A stretch of 64,000 nucleotides of DNA from Sphingomonas sp. IBVSS2 (GCF_002127225.1 NZ_NFUR01000003.1:124001-188000), one strand, 5' to 3'. Positions 28,202 to 37,987 are shown, counted from the stretch's first letter. The notes: generated by a model from the letters alone, not told the origin. Made by a program: numbers and translations.

Positions 28202-29278
28202 CTAGAACAACTCCCCCTGCGCGCCCGCCGGCGGGCGGAACAGGTCGGTCCGCAGCCGCAGCACTTCCCGGTCGAGCCCATGGCGTTTCGCCGCCATCCG
28301 GAACCGGGTGCGCAGCAGGTCGGCCCATGGCCCCTGGCCCCGGAAGCGCGTGTGCCAGTTGGGATCATTGTCCCTGCCGCCGCGGATCGACTGGATCGTC
28401 GCCATCACCTTGCCGGCGCGATCGGGGAAATGCGCATCGAGCCAGGCACGGAACAGCGGCGCGACTTCGTGCGGCAGCCGCACCGGCAGGAAGAAGGCGG
28501 TGCGCGCCCCGGCCTCGGCGGCGCGCTCCAGGATGTGCTCGATCTCGTGATCGGTCACCTGCGGGATCACCGGCGCCAGCGAGACGAACACCGGCACCCC
28601 CGCATCGGCCAGCTGCCGCATCGCCGCCAGCCGTTTCTCGGGATGCGGGGCGCGCGGCTCCACCGTCATAGCGATCTTCGGGTCGAGCGACGTGACCGAG
28701 ATCATCACCGCCGCCAGGCCCTTCCTGGCCATCGGCGCGAGCAGGTCGAGGTCGCGCGTCACCCGGTTGGACTTGGTGGTGATCGTCAGCGGATGATCAT
28801 GCTCGGCCAGCACTTCGATGCAGCCGCGGGTGATCCGCCACTCGGCCTCGATCGGCTGATAGGGATCGGTGTTGGTGCCGAAGGCGATCGGGCGGCAGAC
28901 ATAGCCGCGCTTGCCCAGTTCCGCGCGCAGCAGCGCGGGCGCATCGGGCTTGGCGAACAGCCTGCTCTCGAAATCGAGCCCGGGCGACAGGTCGAGATAG
29001 GCGTGGGTCGGCCGGGCGAAGCAGTAGATGCAGCCATGCTCGCAGCCGCGATAGGGGTTGATCGAGCGATCGAAGGCGATGTCGGGCGACTGGTTGCGGG
29101 TGATGATCGTCCGCGCCCGCTCCACCGTCACGGTGGTGCGCAGCGGCGGCGGGGCGTCGTCCAGCGCCGCGCGCGCATCCAGCCAGTCGCCGTCCGCTTC
29201 GCGCGCGGGCAGGTTGAAGCGGCTGCTCTCCTGGTTGAGGGTGGCGCCGCGCACCGGACGATTCTTCGCCATTGCCAA
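28202..29278 (-). CDS. PA0069-family radical SAM protein
   Basis: 358 residues. The radical SAM cluster motif is C79-x3-C83-x2-C86 in RGCEHGCIYCFARPTH. After it come GTNTDPYQPIE and the ITTKSNRVTRDLDLL segment typical of the PA0069/SplB-like group. The C-terminus has QSIRGGRDNDPNWHTRF. Function is not established for this family; it is often grouped with DNA-repair photolyase-like radical SAM proteins. Monocistronic; divergent from the VOC-protein gene. Confidence 0.9.
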   Translation of the reverse strand: MAMAKNRPVRGATLNQESSRFNLPAREADGDWLDARAALDDAPPPLRTTVTVERARTIITRNQSPDIAFDRSINPYRGCEHGCIYCFARPTHAYLDLSPGLDFESRLFAKPDAPALLRAELGKRGYVCRPIAFGTNTDPYQPIEAEWRITRGCIEVLAEHDHPLTITTKSNRVTRDLDLLAPMARKGLAAVMISVTSLDPKIAMTVEPRAPHPEKRLAAMRQLADAGVPVFVSLAPVIPQVTDHEIEHILERAAEAGARTAFFLPVRLPHEVAPLFRAWLDAHFPDRAGKVMATIQSIRGGRDNDPNWHTRFRGQGPWADLLRTRFRMAAKRHGLDREVLRLRTDLFRPPAGAQGELF

Positions 29279-29323
29279 AGCCTAGGCGCAGGACTAGAAC
29301 ATAGCAAGAACATTGGAGGATTT

Positions 29324-29665
29324 ATGGCACGGATCAGCTATCTCGAACTGCCCGCGAAGGATGTTGCCGGCACCCGCGATTTCTACGCCAGGGCGTTTGC
29401 CTGGCAGTTCACCGACTTTGCCCCGCATTATGCGGCGACCACCACCGGCGACACCGATCTGGGCATCAACGGTTCGGACGAGCAGGCGATCCCGCTGCTG
29501 CTGCCGATCGTCGAGGTGCAGGACCTCGAGGCGGCGTTCGAGAGCGTGCGGGGCGCCGGCGGCGAGATCACCGTGCCGATCTTCGCGTTTCCGGGCGGCC
29601 GCCGCTTTCATTTTCGCGATCCGGCGGGGAATGAACTCGGCGTGTTCGTCAACGAGCCGGAATGA
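29324..29665 (+). CDS. VOC-family (glyoxalase/bleomycin-resistance fold) protein
   Basis: 113 residues with a perfect GGAGGA ribosome site before ATG 29324. The two beta-alpha-beta-beta-beta units show YLELPAKDVAGTRDFYARAF and IVEVQDLEAAFESVRGAGG, and the protein ends HFRDPAGNELGVF, a usual VOC metal-ligand segment. Enzyme type (isomerase, lyase or dioxygenase-like) cannot be assigned. Followed 101 bp later by the YbjN gene in the same direction. Confidence 0.9.
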   Translation: MARISYLELPAKDVAGTRDFYARAFAWQFTDFAPHYAATTTGDTDLGINGSDEQAIPLLLPIVEVQDLEAAFESVRGAGGEITVPIFAFPGGRRFHFRDPAGNELGVFVNEPE

Positions 29666-29766
29666 TTGCCGCGCCGCGGCGCCGTGATAGGATATGGGCC
29701 CTGGGGAAGTTCCTCCCGGCGGCGGCCGTGGATTTCCCGCCTGGGAACCGAAGAAAAGGGGGAGTG

Positions 29767-30279
29767 ATGGGCAAGGCTTTGATCGCGGTCGCGTTGGCGG
29801 CCGGCCTGTGGGCGATGCCGGCGGCGGCGCAGAAGGGCGATCCGGCGCGGATGGTCGACATCGCGCACCCCGAGGAAGTGGTGAAGCTGCTCCAGAGCGA
29901 AGGCTATAAGGCCGAGCTGAAGAAGCACGAGGACAGCGGCGACCCCTATATCAGCAGCGCGGCCAACGGATCGCCCTTCACCATCGAATTCTATGATTGC
30001 GGCACCGCCAAGGGCTGCACGTCGATGCAGTTCTTCTCCTGGTACAAGAAGAAGTCCTGGTACGATGCCGGGCTGGCCAATCGCTGGAACGCCAAGAAGC
30101 GCTTCCTGCGCATCGTGATCGACAAGGACGGCGACCTTTCCACCTGGATGGACGTCACCACCATCGGCAAGGTGAGCTATGCGAATTTCGCCGACACGAT
30201 CGACTGGTGGTCGTCGATGACCGGCGACCTGTTCACTTTCCTCGACGAGGAGGAGAAGGCGGCCGGGGGGAAGAAATAG
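29767..30279 (+). CDS. Secreted YbjN-domain protein
   Basis: 170 residues. GGGGGAG lies just before ATG 29767. A short signal peptide ends near PAAAQKG. The body has EEVVKLLQSEGYKAEL, then ISSAANGSPFTIEFYDC and an AKKRFLRIVIDKDGDL segment, matching the YbjN (type III chaperone-like) fold found in small exported alphaproteobacterial proteins. Its only cysteines form a C-x5-C-like pair (DCGTAKGCTS). No established function. Confidence 0.85.
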   Translation: MGKALIAVALAAGLWAMPAAAQKGDPARMVDIAHPEEVVKLLQSEGYKAELKKHEDSGDPYISSAANGSPFTIEFYDCGTAKGCTSMQFFSWYKKKSWYDAGLANRWNAKKRFLRIVIDKDGDLSTWMDVTTIGKVSYANFADTIDWWSSMTGDLFTFLDEEEKAAGGKK

Positions 30280-30300
30280 GTCTGGCTAACCCCCATATAT

Positions 30301-30394
30301 CTTCGTCATGCTGAACTTGTTTCAGCATCCAACGCGCCTCGGCCGATATCGCTGGTGGAGAGTTGGACCCTGAAACAAGTTCAGGGTGACGAAG
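30301..30394. repeat. Intergenic inverted repeat, CTGAACTTGTTTCAG family
   Basis: Second copy of the element at 21273. The outer arms start CTTCGTCA(T/C) and carry CTGAACTTGTTTCAG on one side and CTGAAACAAGTTCAG on the other. It lies between the convergent YbjN and moaB genes, a terminator-like position. Confidence 0.85.
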
Positions 30395-30438
30395 AAAGTC
30401 GGGGGAGAGGGGGATGTGATCATCCGAGGTGGCTATCC

Positions 30439-30966
30439 TCACCGCTCCCCCAGCCGCGGCAGCAGCTCGACGAAGTTGCAGGGCTTGTGGCGGATGTCGA
30501 GCTGGGTCGCCAGGATGCCGTCCCAGGCATCGGTGACCGCGCCGGTCGAGCCGGGCAGGGCGAAGATATAGGTGCCGCGCGCCACGCAAGCGGTGGCGCG
30601 CGACTGGATCGTGGACGTGCCGATCGACTGGTAGCTGAGCCAGCGGAACAGCTCGCCGAAACCCGGTATCTCCTTGTCCTGGACGCGGGCGAGCGCCTCG
30701 GGCGTCAGGTCGCGGCCGGTCACGCCGGTGCCGCCGGTGGTGAGCACCACCTCGACCGCCGGATCGTCGATCCAGGCATGCAGCCGGGCGACGATCCCGT
30801 CCGCATCGTCGCGCACGATCGCCCGGTCCGCCAGTACATGCCCGGCAGACGTCAGCCGCTCGACCAGCCGGTCGCCGGAGCGATCGTCCGCCAGGGTCCG
30901 CGTGTCGGAGACCGTGAGCACCGCGATCCGCACCGGGCGGAACGCGACGGCTTCATCGATTGGCAT
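30439..30966 (-). CDS. moaB: Molybdenum cofactor biosynthesis protein B
   Basis: 175 residues of the MoaB/MogA fold. Its role is adenylylation of molybdopterin before metal insertion. It starts [19 protein letters not shown] and has the diagnostic loop [19 protein letters not shown] and the later [11 protein letters not shown] segment. Its start overlaps the end of the upstream lytic transglycosylase gene by 14 bases, so the two are co-transcribed although functionally unrelated; I recall the same pairing in other sphingomonads. Confidence 0.94.
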   Translation of the reverse strand: MPIDEAVAFRPVRIAVLTVSDTRTLADDRSGDRLVERLTSAGHVLADRAIVRDDADGIVARLHAWIDDPAVEVVLTTGGTGVTGRDLTPEALARVQDKEIPGFGELFRWLSYQSIGTSTIQSRATACVARGTYIFALPGSTGAVTDAWDGILATQLDIRHKPCNFVELLPRLGER

Positions 30967-32758
30967 TGCCGTCCTGGTGGAAGGCGAGCTTGCGCATGCT
31001 GAGCTTGACCGCGGCCGGGCCCTGCATGCCGGGGAATTTCGGCCACATGCCCTGCGCCAGCGCCTCGCGGCTGCTCGACTTGCGGCCTTCCTGGTTCTCG
31101 TACATCCAATAGTTGCGCAGCACGGTCATCACATAGCCGCGCGTCTCCCAATAGGGGATGCTCTCGATGTAGAGCAGCGGATCGCCGCCGTCCTTGATCA
31201 TCGCGTTCCAGTTGGCGACCGGGGTGGGGCCGGCATTGTAGGAGGCGATCACCTTGGGCAGCAGCCCGCCGGTAAAGGGCTGGTCGCGCAGCTGCTCGAG
31301 ATAGGACTGGCCGATCTCCATGTTGACCGACGGCTTGGTCAGGTCGCTGGCGGCATAGTTCCTGCCGTTGCGCCGGCCGATATCGATCGCCGCGCCGGTC
31401 TTCACCTGCATCAGGCCCATCGCGCCGGCCGCGCTGCGGATCTCCGAGTTGAAGCGCGATTCCTGGAGCGTGTGGGCGAACACCAGCGCCTTGTCGACGC
31501 GCCAGCCGCCGGCCGGGGTCCAGTTCGGCGCCGGATAGCGCGCGGCGGTGAGCGGCTGGGTGCCCTGCGGGCAGTTGTGGGTGAGCCAGAGCTGGGTGGA
31601 GGGCAGGCTCAGCCGGCCGGCCAGGCGGGTGAGGGCGAGATGCTCGGAAGGGTTGCCGATCTTGGCCTGGTAGCGCAGCACCTCGTCGGCCAGGCCGTCC
31701 TCGTCGATCTCGACCAGCGCGGCGGCGACGCGGACGTTCGGGCGGCGCTCCAGCGCGCGCCAGTCCTCGGCGACGAACTTCTCGCCCTTGCCCGGCTTGT
31801 CCTCGATGCCGAGCGCCGATCTGGCGAGCAGGCCATAGAAGGTCTCGCCATATTGCGTGGCGGCGCGCAGCTTCGTCGCCACCTTGTCCGGGCGGCCGCA
31901 CGCCATTTCGGCGCGCGAGCCCCAATAAAGGCCGGCGGAGCGGAGCTCGGTGTCGGCGGCGCGGGTGGCGACGCGCTCGAAGGCGGCGGTGGCGCCGGCG
32001 CAGTCCTGCTCGCGCCAGGCGGCGAGCCCGGCGACCCAATCGGCCTGGGGCGCCCAGTCGCCCGCGCCGTCCTGTGCCTTGGCGGCGACGCGGCGGGCAT
32101 TGTCGTCGTCCCCGGCGACATAATAGATCCAGGCGACCTTCTGCTGCCACTCGGTCCTGGCCTCGGGCGTCAGGTCCGCTTCGAACCTGGCGACCACGCC
32201 TTCGGCCTCGGCGCCCTGATCGGCCTTCACATAGGGCTGGATGGCGAGCGCGATCTCCGTGGCGGCGGTGTCGCTCTTGATCGAGCGGGCGCGCTGGCGA
32301 ACCGGCGCGCCGTCATACCAGATCAGCCGCGCCGCCGCCGGGATGGCGGGCGTGGTCATCGCGCCGCGCGTCCTGGCCATGCGGCTGAGCTGGTCGGCCT
32401 GGGGCAGCTCGGGCGCATCGCCGATCAGCTGGAGCAGCGGGGCGAGCTCGACCTTGGGGGAGTTCTTCGCAGTGTAGAGCTCGGCGCGCGCGATCGCATG
32501 GAGCGGGCCCGGCTTCATCGAATCGAGCTGGAGCTGCGCGTCCTGCCAGCGCTGGGCGTGGAGCGCGGCGAACACCTTGCGATATCCGGCCTTCTGGTCC
32601 GAATCGAGCTGGTCGGGAATGCCGTCGCCTTCGCGCGGGGCCGGGGCGGCGACGCCGTCGTCGGCGGCGGTGGCGGAACCGTCCGCGCCGGCCGGAAGGT
32701 CGGCGGCATGGGCGAGCGCCGGGGTCGCGAGCAGGGCGGCGGCAAACAGGATACGCAT
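30953..32758 (-). CDS. Soluble lytic murein transglycosylase (Slt70-like)
   Basis: 601 residues. ATG 32758 is preferred because GGAG lies eight bases upstream; GTG 32764 would overlap the upstream stop but has no spacing for a site. Signal peptide ends near ALAHAAD, so it is periplasmic. A long alpha-superhelical region is followed by the catalytic domain with [17 protein letters not shown] (catalytic Glu near residue 434), [11 protein letters not shown] and [12 protein letters not shown]. It cleaves peptidoglycan glycan strands to 1,6-anhydro products. Middle gene of a UDG-like / slt / moaB operon. Confidence 0.93.
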   Translation of the reverse strand: MRILFAAALLATPALAHAADLPAGADGSATAADDGVAAPAPREGDGIPDQLDSDQKAGYRKVFAALHAQRWQDAQLQLDSMKPGPLHAIARAELYTAKNSPKVELAPLLQLIGDAPELPQADQLSRMARTRGAMTTPAIPAAARLIWYDGAPVRQRARSIKSDTAATEIALAIQPYVKADQGAEAEGVVARFEADLTPEARTEWQQKVAWIYYVAGDDDNARRVAAKAQDGAGDWAPQADWVAGLAAWREQDCAGATAAFERVATRAADTELRSAGLYWGSRAEMACGRPDKVATKLRAATQYGETFYGLLARSALGIEDKPGKGEKFVAEDWRALERRPNVRVAAALVEIDEDGLADEVLRYQAKIGNPSEHLALTRLAGRLSLPSTQLWLTHNCPQGTQPLTAARYPAPNWTPAGGWRVDKALVFAHTLQESRFNSEIRSAAGAMGLMQVKTGAAIDIGRRNGRNYAASDLTKPSVNMEIGQSYLEQLRDQPFTGGLLPKVIASYNAGPTPVANWNAMIKDGGDPLLYIESIPYWETRGYVMTVLRNYWMYENQEGRKSSSREALAQGMWPKFPGMQGPAAVKLSMRKLAFHQDGNANR

Positions 32759-32760
32759 GG

Positions 32761-33477
32761 TCACAGGCTCCCCCGGGTCAACAGCAACAGGTGCTTCCAG
32801 GCTTCGCTTTTGGCGGCGGGGCGCTCCAGCAGGAAGCGCGGGTGCAGGCTCGCCACCGCCTGTGTTTTTCCGCCGAAATGGTTAACATCGACTAAACCAT
32901 TGGCTGAGGCGCCGTCGTTCGCCTCGGCCACGACACGGCTCGCCGCCTGCCCCAGGATCAGCAGCCGGGCGGGCTGGAGCAGCTTCAGATGATGCTTGGC
33001 GATCTCGATCAGCCGGCCCTCCTGGTCGGGCGGGATCCGGCCGGCCAGCGGACGGGCGACGGCGAGCGACAGGAAATAGACCGAATCGCGGGCGATTCCC
33101 GCGGCGGTGAGCATGCGCGAGAACAGCTTGCCGGCCGCGCCATCGGCCAGGAGCGCGTCCTGGTCGTCGCTTTCGGGCATGTCGGTGAGCACCACCAGCG
33201 CGGCATCCGCGGGGCCGCCGGGGCCGATCCGCGGGGTCAGCCAGGCGGCTTCGGGAACCGTCTCGCCGGTGCGCCAGGCCGTGAAGGCGGCAAGCGTGTC
33301 GGGCAGGGTTTCGGGCTGGGGCGACGTTACGGCAGCCTGTGCCGGCTGCACCGGGGCGGGCCGCGCGAGCCAGTCGCGAGCCTCCTCTTCCTGAAGGGTT
33401 TCGACCCCCGCGTCGCGCCACCATTCGAGCGCGCTCGCCAGGGTACGCCCCCAATCCGCTGTGTACTCGCCTCCCAC
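32761..33477 (-). CDS. Uracil-DNA-glycosylase-superfamily protein, degenerate
   Basis: 238 residues. The C-terminal 170 follow the family 4/5 glycosylase fold, with LLADGAAGKLFSRMLTAAGI, SVYFLSLAVARP, LLQPARLLILGQAASR and ASLHPRFLLERP. It has no cysteine at all, so the four iron-sulfur ligands of family 4 are missing. The catalytic GEAPG motif is replaced by LTDMPESDD. The N-terminal 60 residues (ADWGRTLASALEWWRDAGV) are lineage-specific. Base-excision activity is therefore doubtful; it may bind DNA or be a non-catalytic relative. First gene of the operon with slt and moaB. Confidence 0.8.
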   Translation of the reverse strand: MGGEYTADWGRTLASALEWWRDAGVETLQEEEARDWLARPAPVQPAQAAVTSPQPETLPDTLAAFTAWRTGETVPEAAWLTPRIGPGGPADAALVVLTDMPESDDQDALLADGAAGKLFSRMLTAAGIARDSVYFLSLAVARPLAGRIPPDQEGRLIEIAKHHLKLLQPARLLILGQAASRVVAEANDGASANGLVDVNHFGGKTQAVASLHPRFLLERPAAKSEAWKHLLLLTRGSL

Positions 33478-33601
33478 GCTGCCTAAGAGTCATGCCTTGA
33501 CGGGCGGGTCAATCTGCCTTCATCGACCAAGGGACAGGACGTTGCCAGCATGCGACGACAAGCGATGCGGCAGGTGCCAGGCCAAGATTATGAAGGATGC
33601 G

Positions 33602-35257
33602 ATGATGAGCGAACGGGAGTCGATGCCCTATGACGTCGTGATCGTCGGCGCGGGCCCCGCGGGCCTTTCGGCGGCGATCCGGCTGAAGCAGCTGGCCGGG
33701 GAGGCGGGCAGCGAGCTTTCGGTGTGCATCCTCGAAAAGGGCTCGGAGGTGGGCGCGCACATCCTCTCCGGCGCGGTGATCGACCCCAGGGCGCTCGACG
33801 AGCTGCTGCCGACATGGCGCGACGATGGCTGCCCGCTTGCCCGCACCCCGGTGACCGAGAATCATCACTGGGTGCTCAGCGCGAAGGGCAAGTCGGGCTT
33901 TCCCGAGTTCATCACGCCGCCGTTCCTGCACAACAAGGGCACCTATACCGGCTCGCTCGGCAATCTGTGCCGCTGGCTGGCCGACAAGGCCCAGGAAATG
34001 GGCGTCGAGATCTTCCCGGGCTTCGCCGCGGCCGAGATCCTCTATCACGACGATGGCAGCGTGAAGGGCGTCGCCACCGGCGACATGGGCGTGGCGCGTG
34101 ACGGCGAGCACAAGCCCGACTATCAGCCGGGCCTCGAGCTGCATGCGAAATATACCTTCTTCGCCGAGGGTTGCCGCGGACACCTGACCAAGCAGCTGAT
34201 CCGCAACTTCGCGCTCGACGCGGACAGCCAGCCGCAGATCTACGGCATCGGCATCAAGGAGCTGTGGGACATCGATCCCGCCAATCACGTGCCGGGCCGG
34301 GTGATCCACACCCAGGGCTGGCCGCTGACCGACGGCGCCAATGGCGGCGGCTTCCTCTATCACCAGGCGGACGGGCAGGTCGCGCTCGGCTTCGTCACCT
34401 GGCTCAGCTACAAGAACCCCTATCTCTCGCCCTTCCAGGAGATGCAGCGCTGGAAGACCCATCCGGAGATCGCCGCGATCCTGAAGGGCGGCAAGCGCGT
34501 CTCCTATGGTGCGCGCGCCATTTCGGACGGCGGCTTCCAGTCGGTGCCGAAGCTGGTCGCGCCCGGCGCCGCGCTGATCGGCGACGCTGCGGGCTTCCTC
34601 AACGTGCCGCGCATCAAGGGCACGCACACGTCGATGAAGAGCGGCATGATGGCGGCGGAGGCGGCCTTCGCCGCGGTGACCGCCGGCCGCGAGGCGGACG
34701 CGCTGGCCGCCTATCCCGAGGCGTATGAGAAGAGCTGGGTCTACAAGGAGCTGCGCGGCGTCCGCAATGTGGCGCCCCTGGTCAAGAAGTTCGGCGACAC
34801 CTGGGGCACGCTGCTCGCCGGCGCGGCGATGTGGATGGAGCTGCTCGGCCTGCGCTGGCCCTTCACCATGAAGCACAAGCCCGACAATGAGGGCCTGTGG
34901 CACGCATCGATGGCGCCGAAGATCGACTATCCCAAGCCCGACGGCGTGCTCACCTTCGATCGCCTCACCTCGGTGTTCATCTCGAACACCAACCACGAGG
35001 AGGACCAGCCCGTCCATCTGACGCTGAAGGATCCGGAAATCCCGATCGGCTACAATCTTCCGGTGTACGCCGAGCCGGCCCAGCGCTACTGTCCGGCGGG
35101 TGTGTACGAAGTTGTCGGCGAAGGCGACGATCTGCGCTTCCAGATCAACGCGCAGAATTGCGTCCACTGCAAGACGTGCGACATCAAGGATCCCACGCAG
35201 AACATCAACTGGGTGGTCCCCGAAGGTGGGGGCGGGCCCAATTATCCGAACATGTAG
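33602..35257 (+). CDS. Electron-transfer flavoprotein:ubiquinone oxidoreductase
   Basis: 551 residues from ATG 33602 (33605 also possible), with AAGGA upstream. It passes electrons from ETF (fed by acyl-CoA dehydrogenases) to ubiquinone at the inner membrane. The FAD-binding Rossmann motif is VVIVGAGPAGLSAAIRL; the middle has GDAAGFLNVPRIKGTH. The C-terminal [4Fe-4S] domain has RYCPAGVYEV and NCVHCKTCDIKDP. Length and motifs are complete. The next gene starts inside its 3' end. Confidence 0.96.
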   Translation: MMSERESMPYDVVIVGAGPAGLSAAIRLKQLAGEAGSELSVCILEKGSEVGAHILSGAVIDPRALDELLPTWRDDGCPLARTPVTENHHWVLSAKGKSGFPEFITPPFLHNKGTYTGSLGNLCRWLADKAQEMGVEIFPGFAAAEILYHDDGSVKGVATGDMGVARDGEHKPDYQPGLELHAKYTFFAEGCRGHLTKQLIRNFALDADSQPQIYGIGIKELWDIDPANHVPGRVIHTQGWPLTDGANGGGFLYHQADGQVALGFVTWLSYKNPYLSPFQEMQRWKTHPEIAAILKGGKRVSYGARAISDGGFQSVPKLVAPGAALIGDAAGFLNVPRIKGTHTSMKSGMMAAEAAFAAVTAGREADALAAYPEAYEKSWVYKELRGVRNVAPLVKKFGDTWGTLLAGAAMWMELLGLRWPFTMKHKPDNEGLWHASMAPKIDYPKPDGVLTFDRLTSVFISNTNHEEDQPVHLTLKDPEIPIGYNLPVYAEPAQRYCPAGVYEVVGEGDDLRFQINAQNCVHCKTCDIKDPTQNINWVVPEGGGGPNYPNM

Positions 35258-36839
35258 CCTCGCGCTCGTGCTGCTGGCAGCGCTGCCCGCCACGGCGCAG
35301 CGGGCCGTGCCGCAGACTGAGCTGCGCGACTATGCCCGGGCGCGTGCCGCCGATGCGGCGGGCGAGCCGGTGCTCGCCGCCGCCGGCTATGCCCGCACGC
35401 TCGCCGCCGTGCCCGACGATCCGGTGCTGGCGATGCGCGCCTATCGCCAGGGGCTGGCGGCCGGCGACTTCGCCCTCGCCACCCGCGCCGCCGCCGTGCT
35501 GGTCAAGGCGGGCACCGCGCCGCCCGATACCGACCTGCTCGCCTTCGCCGTCGCGCTGCATGGCAAGGACCGGCTCGGCGCCGAAAAGGCACTGGAGCGG
35601 CTCGCGCGCGCGCAGCTCGACTTCATGGTGCCCGTGCTCGGCGCCTGGCTCGCGGTCGATCGCGGCCAGGACCCGTTGCCGCTGCTCGACACCGCGCGGG
35701 GCAATGCGCTCGCGTCGCGCTTCGCCGGCCGCAATCGCGCGCTGCTGCTGATCGCCTCGGGCAAGCCCGATCAGGGCCTGTTCGCGCTCGCCGCCGCGCG
35801 CGGCACCGAAGACGCGTCGGACCGGCGGATCGATGCCGGTATCGCGCTGCTCCGCACCGGCAAGGGCGACCAGGCGCAATTCGTCCTCGGCGAGCTTGCC
35901 GGCGCTTCCCCGGCGTGGCGCAAGCGCGAGGCGAAGGCCGGCAGGCCCGATGCCGCCTTCGGTGCCGCGCATGTCTTCCTCAGCCTCGCCAGCGACCTGG
36001 GCAGCGAAGACATCGCCCCGCTCTCGATCCTGCTCGCCCGCGCGGCGCTGCTGCTCGATCCCCAGGAGGAGCGGGCGCGGCTGCGGCTCGCCGATGCCCT
36101 GTCGCGCAGCGACGCGACCGACCTGGCGCTGGCGACGCTGGCCGCGATCCGCGCCGACAGTCCGTTCGCGCGCGGTGCCGCCGCCGGCAGGGTCGCCGCG
36201 CTCCGCCGCGCCGGCCGCCTGCCCGAAGCGCTCGCGGATGCAGGGGCGCTCGCCGCACCGGCGGGGGCGAGCGCCCAGGAGATCCGCGACTATGGCGAGC
36301 TGCTGTTCCAGGTGGAGCGCTATGGCGATGCGGCCGACGCCTTCGCCCGGGCGCTTGCGCGGGCGGGCGGCGATGGCGGCTGGGAGCTCCATTATCTGCG
36401 CGGCGCCGCGCTCGATCGTGCCGGCCGCTGGGACGCGGCGCTGCCCGAGCTCCAGCGCGCCGTCCAGCTTGCGCCCGAGGAGCCCGAAGCGCTGACCTGG
36501 CTCGGCAATGCCCAGGTCGAGCGCGGCGTCGACCTGCCCGCGGCCCAGGCGCTGCTCGAGCGCGCCAGCAAGCTGAAGCCCGACGATCCCGAAATCACCG
36601 ACTCGCTCGGCCGCGCCTATTATGCCGATGGCCAGCTGGCCAAGGCGGTGCCGCTGCTCGAAGCGGCGGTGCGCGCCGATCCGGGCGGCGCCCGCGCCAA
36701 CGAGCATCTGGGCGATGCCTATTGGAAGCTCGGCCGCCGGGTGGAGGCGCGCTATGCCTGGCGCGCCGCCCAGGTGACTGCCGACGAGGGCGATGTCGCC
36801 CGGCTCAAGGCCAAGCTCGCCGACGGCCTGGCGCAATGA
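35226..36839 (+). CDS. Exported tetratricopeptide-repeat protein
   Basis: About 537 residues if started at GTG 35226, inside the ETF-QO gene; no ATG exists in frame near the signal peptide. The choice rests on the peptide IIRTCSLALVLLAALPATA directly after it; GTG 35268 is possible. The rest is helical TPR-like repeats, clearest near the C-terminus (WDAALPELQRAVQLAPEEPE; DDPEITDSLGRAYYADGQLA). It likely scaffolds envelope proteins. The stop overlaps the ispE start (ATGA). The context ETF-QO/TPR/ispE is recalled from other sphingomonads. Confidence 0.82.
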   Translation: MGAGPIIRTCSLALVLLAALPATAQRAVPQTELRDYARARAADAAGEPVLAAAGYARTLAAVPDDPVLAMRAYRQGLAAGDFALATRAAAVLVKAGTAPPDTDLLAFAVALHGKDRLGAEKALERLARAQLDFMVPVLGAWLAVDRGQDPLPLLDTARGNALASRFAGRNRALLLIASGKPDQGLFALAAARGTEDASDRRIDAGIALLRTGKGDQAQFVLGELAGASPAWRKREAKAGRPDAAFGAAHVFLSLASDLGSEDIAPLSILLARAALLLDPQEERARLRLADALSRSDATDLALATLAAIRADSPFARGAAAGRVAALRRAGRLPEALADAGALAAPAGASAQEIRDYGELLFQVERYGDAADAFARALARAGGDGGWELHYLRGAALDRAGRWDAALPELQRAVQLAPEEPEALTWLGNAQVERGVDLPAAQALLERASKLKPDDPEITDSLGRAYYADGQLAKAVPLLEAAVRADPGGARANEHLGDAYWKLGRRVEARYAWRAAQVTADEGDVARLKAKLADGLAQ

Positions 36840-37636
36840 TCGTCGAGACCGCGAAGGCCAAGCTCAACCTGGCGCTGCACGTGCGCGCGCGGCGGGCCGA
36901 TGGCTATCACGAACTGGAGACGCTGTTCGCCTTTGTCGAGCATGGCGACATCGTCAGCGTCGCGCGTGCCCGGGCCGACAGCTTCACGCTCGCCGGCCCC
37001 TTCGCAGCGGCGCTGGACGGGGAGGGCGACAATCTCGTCACCCGCGCGGCCGAGGAATTCGCCCGCGAATTCGGCCATGGCGCGCACGCGATCACGCTCG
37101 ACAAGCGCCTGCCCGTCGCCTCGGGCATCGGCGGCGGCTCGGCCGACGCGGCGGCGACGTTGCGGGCGCTGGGGCGGCTGCACGGCGTCGCGGTGGCGGA
37201 CATGTTCCCCATCGCCGTCGCGCTGGGCTCGGACGTTCCGGCCTGCCTTCATGGCGTCACTGCGATCGGGCGGGGCAGGGGCGAGCGGCTGGAACCGGTT
37301 GCCGGCCTGCCGGGCACGCCCGTGCTGCTGGTCAATCCGGGCGTCGCCGTCTCCACCGGCGAGGTGTTCCGCCGCTGGGACGGCGTCGATCGCGGGCCGC
37401 TCCCGGCCGATCCGCGTGCGGGCCGCAACGATCTCGAGCCCCCGGCCCGGGCGATCGCGCCGGTGATCGACGATGTGCTGGACGCATTGGCGGGTATGCC
37501 GGGGGCGGAACTGGTGCGGATGTCCGGCTCCGGCGCGACCTGTTTCGCGCTGTTCGACGGCGAGGCGAGCCGCGATGCGGCGGCGGCGGCGCTGTCCGGC
37601 CGGGGCTGGTGGCTGCTTCCCACACGACTGACCTGA
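36836..37636 (+). CDS. ispE: 4-diphosphocytidyl-2-C-methyl-D-erythritol kinase
   Basis: 266 residues; ATG 36836 overlaps the TPR gene stop. GHMP kinase that phosphorylates CDP-methylerythritol in the non-mevalonate isoprenoid pathway. The N-terminus has AKAKLNLALHV with Lys9 in the substrate site and RADGYHELETL; the ATP loop is PVASGIGGGSADAA (93-106); ALGSDVPAC places the catalytic Asp at 133; the C-terminal GHMP motif is RMSGSGATCFALF. Complete and likely essential. Confidence 0.96.
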   Translation: MIVETAKAKLNLALHVRARRADGYHELETLFAFVEHGDIVSVARARADSFTLAGPFAAALDGEGDNLVTRAAEEFAREFGHGAHAITLDKRLPVASGIGGGSADAAATLRALGRLHGVAVADMFPIAVALGSDVPACLHGVTAIGRGRGERLEPVAGLPGTPVLLVNPGVAVSTGEVFRRWDGVDRGPLPADPRAGRNDLEPPARAIAPVIDDVLDALAGMPGAELVRMSGSGATCFALFDGEASRDAAAAALSGRGWWLLPTRLT

Positions 37637-37987
37637 TCCTCGGCCGTCAAGCCGGGTTTGCCTGGCGTGAGACAAGGGCCCTCAATAGCCGTCATCCCGA
37701 CGAAAGCCGGGATCTCAGGCGATGGCGGGGAAAGCGCCGCACGAGATCCCGGCTTTCGCCGGGATGACGGTTGAAGGAAGCGGGAAGGAATATGAGTCCC
37801 CCAGCCATCGCTGCGCCCCGCCATTAACCACGCTCGCATACCCGGTCTTTTCCCTTTCCGGCCTATGCCGTCGTCAGCGGATCGACTGCCGGGAGCAGAA
37901 CGTCTGTCGGTGGCGCGGGCGAAAGCCCGCCCCATCCCGGCGCGCCTGGCCCTTGACAGCGGCGCCCCATTCGGGCCGATCCGCGCC
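37637..37987. other. 351-bp spacer between ispE and enoyl-CoA hydratase genes
   Basis: Contains the inverted repeat at 37690-37769 and otherwise no gene I can support. TTGACA at 37953 is a good -35 match 35 bp before the downstream ATG; the -10 (around 37976-37981) is poor. If used, that promoter would give a nearly leaderless message. An in-frame extension of the downstream gene starts at 37865 but is not protein-like. Confidence 0.45.
37690..37769. repeat. Intergenic inverted repeat, GTCATCCCGGCG family
   Basis: 27-base arms (37690-37716 and 37743-37769) match at 26 of 27 after reverse complementing. Its 26-base loop is, apart from two bases, the reverse complement of the loop in the copy at 39484-39565, so the two are the same element in opposite orientation about 1.8 kb apart. 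Confidence 0.88.

Noticed and set aside
37865..37987. N-terminal extension of the enoyl-CoA hydratase from ATG 37865
   Set aside because: Crotonases begin at the HLTRNGHVATI region; the extension is Arg/Pro-rich and not conserved in style.
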